DNA of 64,000 nt from NCBI GenBank assembly GCA_028868995.1, contig JAGWTH010000003.1:62001-126000 (forward strand), read 5' to 3'. The translations under genes and the position numbers were made by a program. The notes under the pieces are model-generated. The model searched no databases, had not been told where the DNA came from, and was given only the letters and a program-made list of their open reading frames with translations. This stretch comes from Burkholderiales bacterium. GTDB lineage: Bacteria > Pseudomonadota > Gammaproteobacteria > Burkholderiales > Burkholderiaceae_C. Positions 42,752 to 51,611 of the stretch are shown here, piece by piece (positions within the stretch are counted from its first letter, which is position 1; each line of letters opens with the position of its first letter).

Positions 42752-43633
42752 GTGACGCTGCCTCCGCTTTCCGAGCCCGTGCCGCACTCCGCCGGCACGC
42801 GCCGGCCGCGCCGCGCACTGCCCGAAGGGGCTTGCGATGCGCACATGCACATCTTCGATCCGCGCTTTGCGCCTTCGCCGCACTGGCCGCGCACGCCCCC
42901 GGTCGCGCCGGTGGCCGCCTACCGGCGCCTGCAGCAGCGCATCGGCACGCAACGGACGGTAGTGGTCACGCCCTCCACCTATGGGGTGGACAACACCTGC
43001 ACGCTGGATGCCCTCGACGAGTTGGGCCCAACCGCGCGCGGAGTGGCCGTGGTCGATGCGGATGTCCCGCGGGCCGAACTCGACCGGCTCGCGTCGCATC
43101 GGGTGTGCGGCTTGCGGGTGAACTTCGTCTCGCCGCAATCCTGGGGCGAGACCACGCCGCAGATGCTGCAGACGCTGGCGGACAGGGTCGCGCCGCTGGG
43201 CTGGCACGTCCAGGTGTTCGCACATCCGGAGCAGCTGATGGCGATGGAAGCCCTGCTCGGCTCGCTGCCGGTGCCGCTGGTGATCGACCACCTGGGTCGG
43301 ATCGATCCGGCCGAGGGTGCGCAAGGCCCTGCGTACGACGCGCTGCGCCGCCTGCTCGATCGCGGCAACACCTGGATCAAGCTCTCCGGGGCCTACATGC
43401 GTTCGCGCGAAAGGGCGCCGGGCTACGGCGACACCTTTGCGGTGGCTCAAGGGCTGCTGCGGCACGCGCCTGAACGGCTCGTCTGGGGCAGCGATTGGCC
43501 TCACACAACGGAGAAGCCGGGTTCGGTGGACGACGCCGACCTCGTCGACGTGCTGCTCGCTTGGTGCTGGACACAGGACCTGCTGGAGCAGGTCCTGGTG
43601 CGCAACCCGCGGCGGCTTTACGGTTTCGACTGA
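42752..43633 (+). CDS. Amidohydrolase family protein (LigI / galactarolactone-isomerase-like)
   Basis: Metal-dependent or metal-lost amidohydrolase of 293 residues (PF04909). Key motifs are ACDAHMHIFDPRFAPS near 27-42, the phosphate/carboxylate loop VVVTPSTYGVDN near 68-79, GLRVNFVS near 115, VIDHLGRID near 172, and RLVWGSDWPHTTE near 243-255. The family includes 2-pyrone-4,6-dicarboxylate lactonase and D-galactarolactone isomerase, enzymes of sugar-acid or aromatic breakdown. The GTG at 42752 starts 16 bp after the Bug gene. Its 3' end overlaps the converging SMP-30 gene by 16 bp. It is paralogous to the protein at 47200-48075. Confidence 0.88.
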   Translation: MTLPPLSEPVPHSAGTRRPRRALPEGACDAHMHIFDPRFAPSPHWPRTPPVAPVAAYRRLQQRIGTQRTVVVTPSTYGVDNTCTLDALDELGPTARGVAVVDADVPRAELDRLASHRVCGLRVNFVSPQSWGETTPQMLQTLADRVAPLGWHVQVFAHPEQLMAMEALLGSLPVPLVIDHLGRIDPAEGAQGPAYDALRRLLDRGNTWIKLSGAYMRSRERAPGYGDTFAVAQGLLRHAPERLVWGSDWPHTTEKPGSVDDADLVDVLLAWCWTQDLLEQVLVRNPRRLYGFD

Positions 43634-44550
43634 CGACCGAGCGCAAGCGCACGGCCCGCCACGTCCAGGCGCGCCATCAGCACGTTGCCGTGCGTCGAGT
43701 CCGTGCAATACACGGTCTTGCGATCCAGCCCGCCGAACGTCAGGTTGGTGACCGACGCGCCGCGCGGCCCCATCAGCACGAGCTCTGGCTCGGCGAATCG
43801 GTTGAGCACCCACACGTAACCCAGGCCCGGATTCGCGACCAGCAGCCGTCCGGTTTCGTCCATCGCCAGTCCGTCGGGACCGCTCGGGCCGTACGACGTG
43901 AAGAACTGGCCCGCCTTGGACACGCTGCCGTCCGCGAGCAGCGGCATACGCCACACGCAGTTGCCGCGCGTGACCGCGACGAACAGGAAGCGCTCGTCGG
44001 GCGACAACACGATGCCGTTGGGGCTGGGAACATTCGACAGCAGCATGTCGAGGTGGCCGTCGGGCGCCAGCCGGTAGACGCGCCCGGTGGGATCCTGCAG
44101 GCCGGTCTGTCCCTGGTCCGTGAAGTACAGGTTGCCGCGCGTGTCGAACACGAGATCGTTCACGCCCTTGAACCTCTCGCTGTTGCGGCGCTCCAGGAAG
44201 GGCCGCACCTTGCCGCTTGCGATCTCCAGCACCACCAAGCCGTTCTTGTAGTCGGTGACCAGGAGCTCGCCGGGCGTGAGGAACTTCATGCCGTTAGGCT
44301 CCCCGTCCCATTCGCCCACGAGCGACCAGCCGCCCGACGGGTCGATCCGGAAGACTCGGCCAAATGGGATGTCCGTCACATAGAGGTTGCCAGCTGCGTC
44401 GAACACCGGCCCCTCCAGGAAGGAATCCGCGAGGCGCCCGCCCTGGTTCACGTCTGCCCAATCGCTGCGCACGCCGGTTCGGCGGAACTCAGCCGGCATG
44501 GAGGTGAACAGAGCGAGCTCGCGGGTCTCGGGTGTCTGCAGGAGGATCAT
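43618..44550 (-). CDS. SMP-30/gluconolactonase-family lactonase
   Basis: Six-bladed beta-propeller enzyme of 310 residues of the SMP-30/gluconolactonase/LRE family, which opens sugar or other lactones with a divalent metal. Predicted metal ligands are Glu in FLEGPVFDAAGN near residue 43, Asn in GVNDLVFDTRGN near 137 and Asp in GPDGLAMDETGR near 235. Repeated blades of the form G-NLYVTD and LLVTDYKNG are visible. ATG 44550 (MILLQTPETRELALF) starts 10 bp after the stop of the dehydrogenase gene. It is the last gene of the minus-strand catabolic operon. No signal peptide is seen, so it should be cytoplasmic. Confidence 0.88.
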   Translation of the reverse strand: MILLQTPETRELALFTSMPAEFRRTGVRSDWADVNQGGRLADSFLEGPVFDAAGNLYVTDIPFGRVFRIDPSGGWSLVGEWDGEPNGMKFLTPGELLVTDYKNGLVVLEIASGKVRPFLERRNSERFKGVNDLVFDTRGNLYFTDQGQTGLQDPTGRVYRLAPDGHLDMLLSNVPSPNGIVLSPDERFLFVAVTRGNCVWRMPLLADGSVSKAGQFFTSYGPSGPDGLAMDETGRLLVANPGLGYVWVLNRFAEPELVLMGPRGASVTNLTFGGLDRKTVYCTDSTHGNVLMARLDVAGRALALGRQSKP

Positions 44551-44560
44551 CGCCGCATTG

Positions 44561-45499
44561 TCAGGCAGTCGTCCTCTGGGCGGCGGCAAGCACGGCCAGC
44601 ACGTTCTTTGCCGCGGCGACGCCCATGTTGACGTAAGCATCCCCCGTCACCCCGCCGATGTGCGGACTCAGGACGATGTTGCGCTCACCATGGAAGGGGT
44701 GCGGCGCCGTCATGGGTTCGACCGCGAAGCTGTCCAGCCCGGCGGAGCCGACCTGGCCGGAGTGCACGGCGTCCAGCAAGGCGGCCTCGTCGATGAGGCC
44801 ACCGCGGGCTGTATTCACCAATATCACGCCACGCTTGCAGGCTGCCAGCGTCTGCGCGTTCAGCATGTTGCGGTTGTCTGCCGTCAGCGGGCAATGCAGT
44901 GAGATGGCATCGGATTCGCGCCAGATCGTAGCAAGGTCCACAACGCGGATGTAGTCCGGCACATTCCGCGCGAAAGGATCGAAGCCGATCACCTTCATGC
45001 CCATCGCGTCGCACATGCGCGCGAAGCGCTGGCCGATGGCGCCCAGACCCACCAGGCCGATCGTGCGGCCGTGCAACTCCAGGCTCTTGTGCGTGGCCTT
45101 GTCCCAGTGCCCCGCGTGCATGCGATCGTTCAGGTGGACGACCGACTTCGCACAAGCGAGCAACAAGGCCATCGCCTGCTCGGCGACAGCCGCAGCGTTC
45201 GCCCCCGCCGCTGCGCGCACCTCGATGCCGCGCGCGTTGGCCGCCTCCTTGTCGATGGTGTCCGTGCCGCTGCCGTGCTTGGAGATGACACGCAGCGAAG
45301 GCGCGGCGTCCATCACGGCGGCGCCGACCTTGCCGTAGCGCACGATGATGCCGGCCGGGTCATGCCGCTCGCAAAGCGCAACCAGGTCCGCCTCCTGAGG
45401 CGTCCTTCCCGCGTAGAGGACCTCGAAGTCCTTCAGCAGGTCGAGGGCCTGCTGTGCGAGGTCCGCGCCGGTGACGACGATCGCTCGCCTTGCGCTCAC
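44561..45499 (-). CDS. D-2-hydroxyacid dehydrogenase (3-phosphoglycerate dehydrogenase-like)
   Basis: NAD-dependent dehydrogenase of 312 residues of the D-isomer-specific 2-hydroxyacid family. The NAD site is GRTIGLVGLGAIGQRFARMC near 138-157. Catalytic residues are Arg in VNTARGGLIDE near 230, a Glu about 30 residues later, and His in LSPHIGGVT near 280. The GTG start at 45499 overlaps the stop of the RraA-like gene (GTGA). SerA-type serine biosynthesis is unlikely because there is no regulatory ACT domain and the gene lies in a catabolic cluster; it may oxidise a hydroxy-acid intermediate or reduce the pyruvate-like product of the aldolase. Confidence 0.9.
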   Translation of the reverse strand: MSARRAIVVTGADLAQQALDLLKDFEVLYAGRTPQEADLVALCERHDPAGIIVRYGKVGAAVMDAAPSLRVISKHGSGTDTIDKEAANARGIEVRAAAGANAAAVAEQAMALLLACAKSVVHLNDRMHAGHWDKATHKSLELHGRTIGLVGLGAIGQRFARMCDAMGMKVIGFDPFARNVPDYIRVVDLATIWRESDAISLHCPLTADNRNMLNAQTLAACKRGVILVNTARGGLIDEAALLDAVHSGQVGSAGLDSFAVEPMTAPHPFHGERNIVLSPHIGGVTGDAYVNMGVAAAKNVLAVLAAAQRTTA

Positions 45500-46176
45500 A
45501 GGCTTTCCTCTTCCTTGAGCACGCCGGCGGCACGCAGGGCAGGCAGCAGCCAGGAACTGGCGGTGTTGCCTTTCTTGATCGCGGTAATGCGGGCCGACTC
45601 GTCCTCTACCTTCTTGCGCGCCAGGGGCATCAGGGAGGCGACGCGCTCGCGTTCGCCGATGAACACGCCATCGGCATCCGCCACGACGAGATCGCCTGAG
45701 CGCACCGTCACGCCTCCGAGGCTGATGGGATGGCCGATCCGGCCCGGCACGTTCTTTGTCGGACCATTGGGGTTGGTGCCGTACGACCAGACGGGAAAGT
45801 CCATCTCGTCGATCTCCAGGCTGTCGCGCACCGCGCCGTCGATGATCACGCCGGCGATGCCCAGCTGCTTGCACGCCGTCATCATGATCGTTCCCATGAG
45901 GGCGGCGGTCTGGTCACCCTTGCCGTCGATCACCAGCACGTCGCCCGGCTTGGCCAGGGTCATGGCAGCATGGATCATCAGGTTGTCGCCAGGACGCACT
46001 TCGACGGTCAGCGCGGGACCCGCCACTTTCATGCGCGGACGCAGCGCCGCGATGCGGCCGTGCAAGGCGCCGCGGCGGCCGTTCACGTCGGCCAGGATGG
46101 CAGCCTGGAATTCGGAAGCTTGGCGAACGAGACCGGGCGAGACGCGATCGAAGTCGCGGACGATGTCTTGGGTCAT
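45496..46176 (-). CDS. RraA-like protein / 4-hydroxy-4-methyl-2-oxoglutarate aldolase family
   Basis: Protein of 226 residues with the RraA/HMG-CHA aldolase fold. The substrate and metal motif is IAGVIIDGAVRDSLEIDEMDFPVWS near 108-132, with the Arg-Asp pair of the aldolases. The loop GDNLMIHAAMTLAKPGDVLVIDGKGD near 62-87 is also typical. Aldolase members split 4-hydroxy-4-methyl-2-oxoglutarate or 4-carboxy-4-hydroxy-2-oxoadipate into pyruvate plus pyruvate or oxaloacetate. The tail after residue 180 is longer than in short RraA proteins. The gene is in one operon with Bug, amidohydrolase, dehydrogenase and lactonase genes, which supports a catabolic role. Confidence 0.87.
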   Translation of the reverse strand: MTQDIVRDFDRVSPGLVRQASEFQAAILADVNGRRGALHGRIAALRPRMKVAGPALTVEVRPGDNLMIHAAMTLAKPGDVLVIDGKGDQTAALMGTIMMTACKQLGIAGVIIDGAVRDSLEIDEMDFPVWSYGTNPNGPTKNVPGRIGHPISLGGVTVRSGDLVVADADGVFIGERERVASLMPLARKKVEDESARITAIKKGNTASSWLLPALRAAGVLKEEESL

Positions 46177-46204
46177 GGTGTTTCTTTCAGGGATCCCGGG
46201 AAAT

Positions 46205-47203
46205 TCAGTCGGTGTGGATGTGGCCATCGCGGATGACCTTGGCCCAGGTGGCGGAGTCCGCTTTCTGCACTTCTGCCAGGTGCTGGGGCGTGCCGCCGAC
46301 CAGGTTCGTGCCGAGCTTGTCGGCAAGCGCCACGACGGACGGATCGCGCAAGGCCTTGTTGATCTCCGCGTTCAGGCGGTTCACGATGGCCTGAGGTGTG
46401 CGTCCCGGGAGGTACACCGCCTGCCACTGCTCGATCACGAAATCCGGTTGGCCCGCTTCCGCCATGGTCGGGACTTGGGGAAGGGCCTTGAGCCGCTTCG
46501 CCGAAGTCACTGCGAGCGCGCGCAGCTTGCCCGACTGGACGTGCGGCAGCGCCGCCGTCACCGGCGCGAACATGAACTGCACCTGCCCTGCGAGGGTGTC
46601 CAGGAGCGCCGGCGTGTCGCCCTTGTAGGGCACATGGAGGAACTTCACGCCCTTGCGCTGGGCCAGCAGTTCCGCCTGCATCTGCAGGATCGTGCCGTTG
46701 CCGCCCGAGGCGTAAGCCAGCTGGCCGGGCTTGGCACGTGCAGCCGCCAGCAGGTCCTCGAGCGAGTGGAAGGGCTGCGCGGCGGCGGTGACCAGCACGT
46801 GCGGAACGGTCCCGACCAGGATCACCGGCTCCAGGTCGCGCAGGGGGTCGTAGGAGAGCTTCGCAAGCAGGTGCGGCGCGATGGTCTGAGCTCCGATGGA
46901 GGTTCCCAGGACCGTGTAGCCGTCCGGTGCTGCGTGTGCGACGAAGGCACCGCCGATCGTGCCGGTGGCGCCTGGTCTGTTGTCGACGACCACCGGCGCC
47001 CCGACCGATGCGGACAAGATCGGAGTGATGCTCCGGGCCAGGACATCCGTGGTCCCACCCGGCGGGTAGGGCACGACCCAAGTGATGGCGTGTCCAGCGG
47101 GCCAGGCCGATTGGGCACGCACGCAGGGCGCGATGGCCGCTGCGGCGAGGCCACCCAGCAGCAGTCGGCGTTTGGAGTCTGCAAGGGATTTGGAAGAGTT
47201 CAT
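46205..47203 (-). CDS. Bug-family substrate-binding protein
   Basis: Third Bug/TctC-type receptor, 332 residues. The N-terminus SKRRLLLGGLAAAAIAPCVRAQ looks like a Tat-like twin-arginine or lipoprotein-like signal; the cysteine in APC could be a lipidation site, although the lipobox is poor. Motifs of the mature protein are [53 protein letters not shown] and HVPYKGDTPALLDTLAGQVQFMFAP. Its ATG overlaps the stop of the amidohydrolase gene. It is the third gene of the minus-strand operon and an orphan receptor. Ligand unknown, likely the substrate of the adjacent enzymes. Confidence 0.93.
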   Translation of the reverse strand: MNSSKSLADSKRRLLLGGLAAAAIAPCVRAQSAWPAGHAITWVVPYPPGGTTDVLARSITPILSASVGAPVVVDNRPGATGTIGGAFVAHAAPDGYTVLGTSIGAQTIAPHLLAKLSYDPLRDLEPVILVGTVPHVLVTAAAQPFHSLEDLLAAARAKPGQLAYASGGNGTILQMQAELLAQRKGVKFLHVPYKGDTPALLDTLAGQVQFMFAPVTAALPHVQSGKLRALAVTSAKRLKALPQVPTMAEAGQPDFVIEQWQAVYLPGRTPQAIVNRLNAEINKALRDPSVVALADKLGTNLVGGTPQHLAEVQKADSATWAKVIRDGHIHTD

Positions 47204-48075
47204 GGAGCAGGCGGCGCAAAGCCGTAGAGACGTTCGGGGTTGGCAACGAGAATGTTTTGCAAGGTGCGTGCATCGCCCGCCCAGGCGGCCAGCCGGTCCA
47301 CCTGGCGAGCGTCGTCAGGAAAGGACTGCTTTCCAGCGGAGGATGTGGCATGAGGCCAGTCGCTGCCCCACAGGACGCGGTCAGGCGCGGCATCGATGAA
47401 ACTTCGGGCCAGCGCATCCAGGGTGGGGTCCTCCACCGTACCGAGCGGGCTGACGATGCAGCCGCCGGAGAGCTTCACCCACGCTCGACCGCCTGCGAGG
47501 AGTTCCAGCAGCAGCGCGTGAGCCGGTTCGGCCGCGAAGTTCGCTGGCGCGATGCGACCGAAATGGTCGAACACCAGGTCCACCGGCAGCGTGCGCAGCA
47601 CGGGTGCGAGTTCGACGAGCAAGGTCGTGGGCATCAGCAGCTGCAGGTGCCACCCGAGGGGCGCAATCCGCTGCGCGATGGGCCGGATCGCGTCCGGCTC
47701 GAGCGTCCGGCTCAGGGAAAGGTTGATGCGGACACCGCGGACGCCGGCAAGATGCATCCGCTGCAAGCTGGCGTGGTCGGTGTCAGCGGCGATCACCGCG
47801 ACGCCGCGCCCCATCGGCCCCAGTTCGGCCAGGCCCGCGAGCATCGCGCCGTTGTCGGTGCCGTAGGTCGATGGCGTGACGATGACGGCGCGGCTCGTTC
47901 CCATGCGGCGCTGCACTTGCCGGTACTGCGCGATGGAGGCATCGGGCGGCAGCAGCGCCGCGTCCGTGACTGCCGGATGACGGCTGTCGTAGACGTGCAG
48001 GTGGCAGTCGCAGGCGCCGGGCGGCAGGACCGCGGCGGCCACCGCGTCACCTGCGGAGAACGGGAACGACGCCAT
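47200..48075 (-). CDS. Amidohydrolase family protein (galactarolactone-isomerase-like)
   Basis: Second LigI/galactarolactone-isomerase-type amidohydrolase, 291 residues. Motifs are PPGACDCHLHVYDSRHPA near 18-34, QYRQVQRRMGTSRAVIVTPSTYGTDNGAML near 56-85, GVRGVRINLSLSR near 110, VFDHFGRIAPAN near 165 and RVLWGSDWPHATSS near 230. The QRRMG and PSTYGTDN blocks are closest to what I recall of D-galactarolactone isomerases. It shares the whole layout with the protein at 42752-43633. It lies 15 bp after the fourth Bug gene and overlaps the third Bug gene by four bases. Confidence 0.88.
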   Translation of the reverse strand: MASFPFSAGDAVAAAVLPPGACDCHLHVYDSRHPAVTDAALLPPDASIAQYRQVQRRMGTSRAVIVTPSTYGTDNGAMLAGLAELGPMGRGVAVIAADTDHASLQRMHLAGVRGVRINLSLSRTLEPDAIRPIAQRIAPLGWHLQLLMPTTLLVELAPVLRTLPVDLVFDHFGRIAPANFAAEPAHALLLELLAGGRAWVKLSGGCIVSPLGTVEDPTLDALARSFIDAAPDRVLWGSDWPHATSSAGKQSFPDDARQVDRLAAWAGDARTLQNILVANPERLYGFAPPAP

Positions 48076-48090
48076 GGATGATGCGGCTTG

Positions 48091-49053
48091 TCAGTCGACC
48101 TTGGCGCCGGATTCCTTGACGATGGGTGCCCAGCGGGCGAGGTCCTCGTGCATCAGCGTGGAGAAGCGTTCGGCCGAGCCGCCGAGCACGTCGGCGCCCT
48201 GGGCTTCGAACTTCTTCTTCAACTCGGGGTCCTTCAGCGCCGCGTTGATGTCCGCATTCAGCTTCGCCACGACGGGCTTCGGCAGGTTGGCCGGGCCCAG
48301 GATGCCGAACCAGGTGACGGCCTCGAAGCCCTTGTAGCCGGACTCGGAGACGGTCGGCACCTGCGGCAGGTCACCGACGCGCTGCAGCGAGGTCACCGCG
48401 AGGGCCCGCATCTTGCCGGTGCGGATGTGGCCGATCAGCGTGGGCACCGACGAGATATAAAGCTGCACGGCGCCGCTGATCACGTCGACGGCGCCCTGCG
48501 CCGCGCCCTTGTACGGGACACGCGTGAGCTGGACGCCGGCGAGCTTCTCGAAGGAGACGGTGGCGAGGTGCGCCACGGTGCCGTTGCCCGAGTAGGCGAT
48601 GTTGACGCTGCCCGGATGCGCCTTCGCCTCCTTCACCACGTCGGCCAGGGTATGGAACGGCGAAGTGGCTCCGACCACGATCACCAGCGGCGAGCTCGCC
48701 ACCAGGCTGACCGGGGTCAGGTCCTTCAGGGGATCGTAGGGCAGATGGCTGTAGAGCGTGGGGTTGATGGCGAGGTTGCTCGTCTGGCCCATCACGAAGG
48801 TGTAGCCATCGGCCGCCGACTTCGCCGCGGCGTCCACGCCGAGGTTGCCGCCGGCCCCCGGCTTGTTGTCGATCACGAAGTCATACCCCTTGAGCTTGCC
48901 GGTGACCTCGCGCGTGAGGATGTCCGTGCCGCCGCCGGCGGGGAACGGCACGATCATGCGGATGGGCCTGGCAGGCCAGGATTGGGCGAAGGCGGTCGAG
49001 GTGGCGAGGGAGGCAGCGGCGAGTGCGAGGGCAGCACGACGGGAAATCTGCAT
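48091..49053 (-). CDS. Bug-family substrate-binding protein
   Basis: Fourth Bug/TctC-type receptor, 320 residues, first gene of the minus-strand catabolic operon. Signal peptide about 1-24 (MQISRRAALALAAASLATSTAFAQ) with twin arginines. Mature motifs are WPARPIRMIVPFPAGGGTDILTREV, VIDNKPGAGGNLGVDAAAKSAADGYTFVM and RVPYKGAAQGAVDVISGAVQLY. The divergent IclR gene starts 100 bp away, so this receptor and the genes behind it are the probable targets of that regulator. The final residues VKESGAKVD are typical of the family. Confidence 0.94.
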   Translation of the reverse strand: MQISRRAALALAAASLATSTAFAQSWPARPIRMIVPFPAGGGTDILTREVTGKLKGYDFVIDNKPGAGGNLGVDAAAKSAADGYTFVMGQTSNLAINPTLYSHLPYDPLKDLTPVSLVASSPLVIVVGATSPFHTLADVVKEAKAHPGSVNIAYSGNGTVAHLATVSFEKLAGVQLTRVPYKGAAQGAVDVISGAVQLYISSVPTLIGHIRTGKMRALAVTSLQRVGDLPQVPTVSESGYKGFEAVTWFGILGPANLPKPVVAKLNADINAALKDPELKKKFEAQGADVLGGSAERFSTLMHEDLARWAPIVKESGAKVD

Positions 49054-49152
49054 GGTTCTTGTCTCCGGATGGGCGCGGTCTGCGCGCAGCGAACTGTAGA
49101 CACTCGTTCCGCCTCGTACAATGCCATTTCACTGAACGAACCTTGGTGCATC
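49054..49152. promoter_or_regulatory. Divergent promoter region of IclR gene and catabolic operon
   Basis: The 99-bp gap holds TACAAT at 49117-49122, a good -10 hexamer facing the IclR gene, with only a weak -35. CGTTC at 49105-49109 and GAACG at 49134-49138 form an inverted repeat around it, a possible operator. The assignment is by eye. Confidence 0.35.
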
Positions 49153-49920
49153 ATGCGCAACGCGAAGAGGACGCAGAACGAGAACGAACCGGCCGGCAGC
49201 GAGGGCGGGGTGACGGCAGTGACACGCGCGATGTCGCTGATGGAAGCGTTCGAGATCGGCGAGTCGACGCTGTCGCTCGCCGAATTGAGCCGCCGTACCG
49301 GCATGCACAAGACCACGGTGCTACGGCTCACGCGTACGCTGGCGCTGTCCCAATACATGGTCCAGGCGGACGACGGGCAGTGGCGGCTGGGGCCTGCGGC
49401 CGGCTGGCTGGGCGCGCGCTACCAGGCAGGATTCGATGTGAACCGCGTGGTCGAGCCCGCGCTGCACCTTCTGGTGAAGGAGACCGGCGAGAGCGCATCC
49501 TTCTACGTGCGCGAAGGCGACATCCGCTCCTGCGTGGCGCGCGTCGAGGGCCCGCAGTCCGTGCGGCACAACGTGCGAATAGGCGAGCGCCTGCCTCTCA
49601 ACAAGGGAGCCCCGGGACGCGTGATCCTGGCATTCAGCGGCGCGGCCGGCGAGCCCTATGAGGCCATTCGCGAGCGCGGCTTCCACATTTCGCTCGGTGA
49701 ACGCGAGGCGGAAGTCGCCAGCGTCGCGGCGCCGGTGTTCGGGCTGAACTGGCGCCTCCTCGGCTCCATGTGCATTTCCGGACCTAGCTCGAGGCTGACC
49801 AAGGCCAAGCTGGAAAGGCACGCGAAGGTGATCATCCGGGCGGCCAACCAGTTGTCCTACGCGCTGGCGGGCAGCCATTCGTCCGCCACGCCGGCGGCCT
49901 TGTCGCGGTGGCATCCCTGA
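49153..49920 (+). CDS. IclR family transcriptional regulator
   Basis: IclR-type regulator of 255 residues. The N-terminal winged HTH (about 20-75) contains TRAMSLMEAFEIGESTLSLAELSRRTGMHKTTVLRLTRTL. The GAF-like effector domain follows with ESASFYVREGDIRSCVARVEGPQSVRHNV and LPLNKGAPGRVILAFSG. IclR proteins commonly control catabolic and glyoxylate-related operons. It diverges from the fourth Bug gene, pointing to control of the Bug-amidohydrolase-Bug-RraA-dehydrogenase-SMP30 operon. It is the last gene before the tRNA-proximal repeat. Confidence 0.93.
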   Translation: MRNAKRTQNENEPAGSEGGVTAVTRAMSLMEAFEIGESTLSLAELSRRTGMHKTTVLRLTRTLALSQYMVQADDGQWRLGPAAGWLGARYQAGFDVNRVVEPALHLLVKETGESASFYVREGDIRSCVARVEGPQSVRHNVRIGERLPLNKGAPGRVILAFSGAAGEPYEAIRERGFHISLGEREAEVASVAAPVFGLNWRLLGSMCISGPSSRLTKAKLERHAKVIIRAANQLSYALAGSHSSATPAALSRWHP

Positions 49921-50030
49921 AGACCCCAGCCGGAAGCCGTCAGCGCACTGAGCTTGGTCGACGGCGAACTCTTCTGGGCTGCTGCCGGTTTCGAAGACAC
50001 CCCGATAAGGCTCTGGACCGGTGTGGACGG

Positions 50031-50133
50031 TCCTGGACGCGCAAAAACCGAAGGCCTTGATTTCTCAAGGCCTTCGGGTGTGCGGGAGGACCGCTGGGGG
50101 ACTTTGCGGACGGGTGTCCTGGCGGAGCAGGAG
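50031..50133 (-). repeat. tRNA-Ser 3' end and flank, proximal copy of the 103-bp direct repeat
   Basis: The intact copy of the repeat. On the minus strand it comprises the last 14 nt of the tRNA including the encoded CCA, the spacer and the perfect terminator hairpin. It matches 40243-40345 at 95 of 103 positions in direct orientation, framing 9.7 kb of catabolic genes. Confidence 0.85.
50042..50077 (-). terminator. Intrinsic terminator of the serS-tRNA-Ser transcript
   Basis: On the minus strand, CCGAAGGCCTTGA pairs perfectly with TCAAGGCCTTCGG around a GAAA tetraloop and is followed by TTTTTG. It lies about 45 bp downstream of the tRNA 3' end, within the 103-bp repeat. Confidence 0.93.
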
Positions 50134-50210
50134 GGATTCGAACCCTCGATACGGTAAAACCGTATACCGGATTTCGAGTCCGGCGCATTCGACCACTCTG
50201 CCACCGCTCC
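50120..50210 (-). tRNA. tRNA-Ser (anticodon CGA)
   Basis: A 91-nt class II tRNA including an encoded 3' CCA. The acceptor 5' strand GGAGCGG pairs with CTGCTCC. The anticodon stem CCGGA/TCCGG encloses the loop CTCGAAA, giving anticodon CGA for serine codon UCG. A long variable arm (TACGGTTTTACCGTA) is typical of tRNA-Ser, and the T-loop GGTTCGAATCC is intact. It lies 45 bp downstream of serS on the same strand and is followed by an intrinsic terminator, so the synthetase and this substrate tRNA may share a transcript. Its 3' end is part of the island-bounding repeat. Confidence 0.97.
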
Positions 50211-50255
50211 TGAATTCGGTTCGCGTGGTGCGAAGCCCGCTAGTTTAACCGAATC

Positions 50256-51575
<1,320 letters not shown>

Positions 51576-51611
51576 TTATTCGGGGGGCCCCGGCGGCGGC
51601 CGGGGCGGCGC

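Noticed and set aside
44561-46326. The RraA-like aldolase and the dehydrogenase read as one fusion protein
   Set aside because: They are in different frames and overlap by GTGA; each has its own start and full domain.
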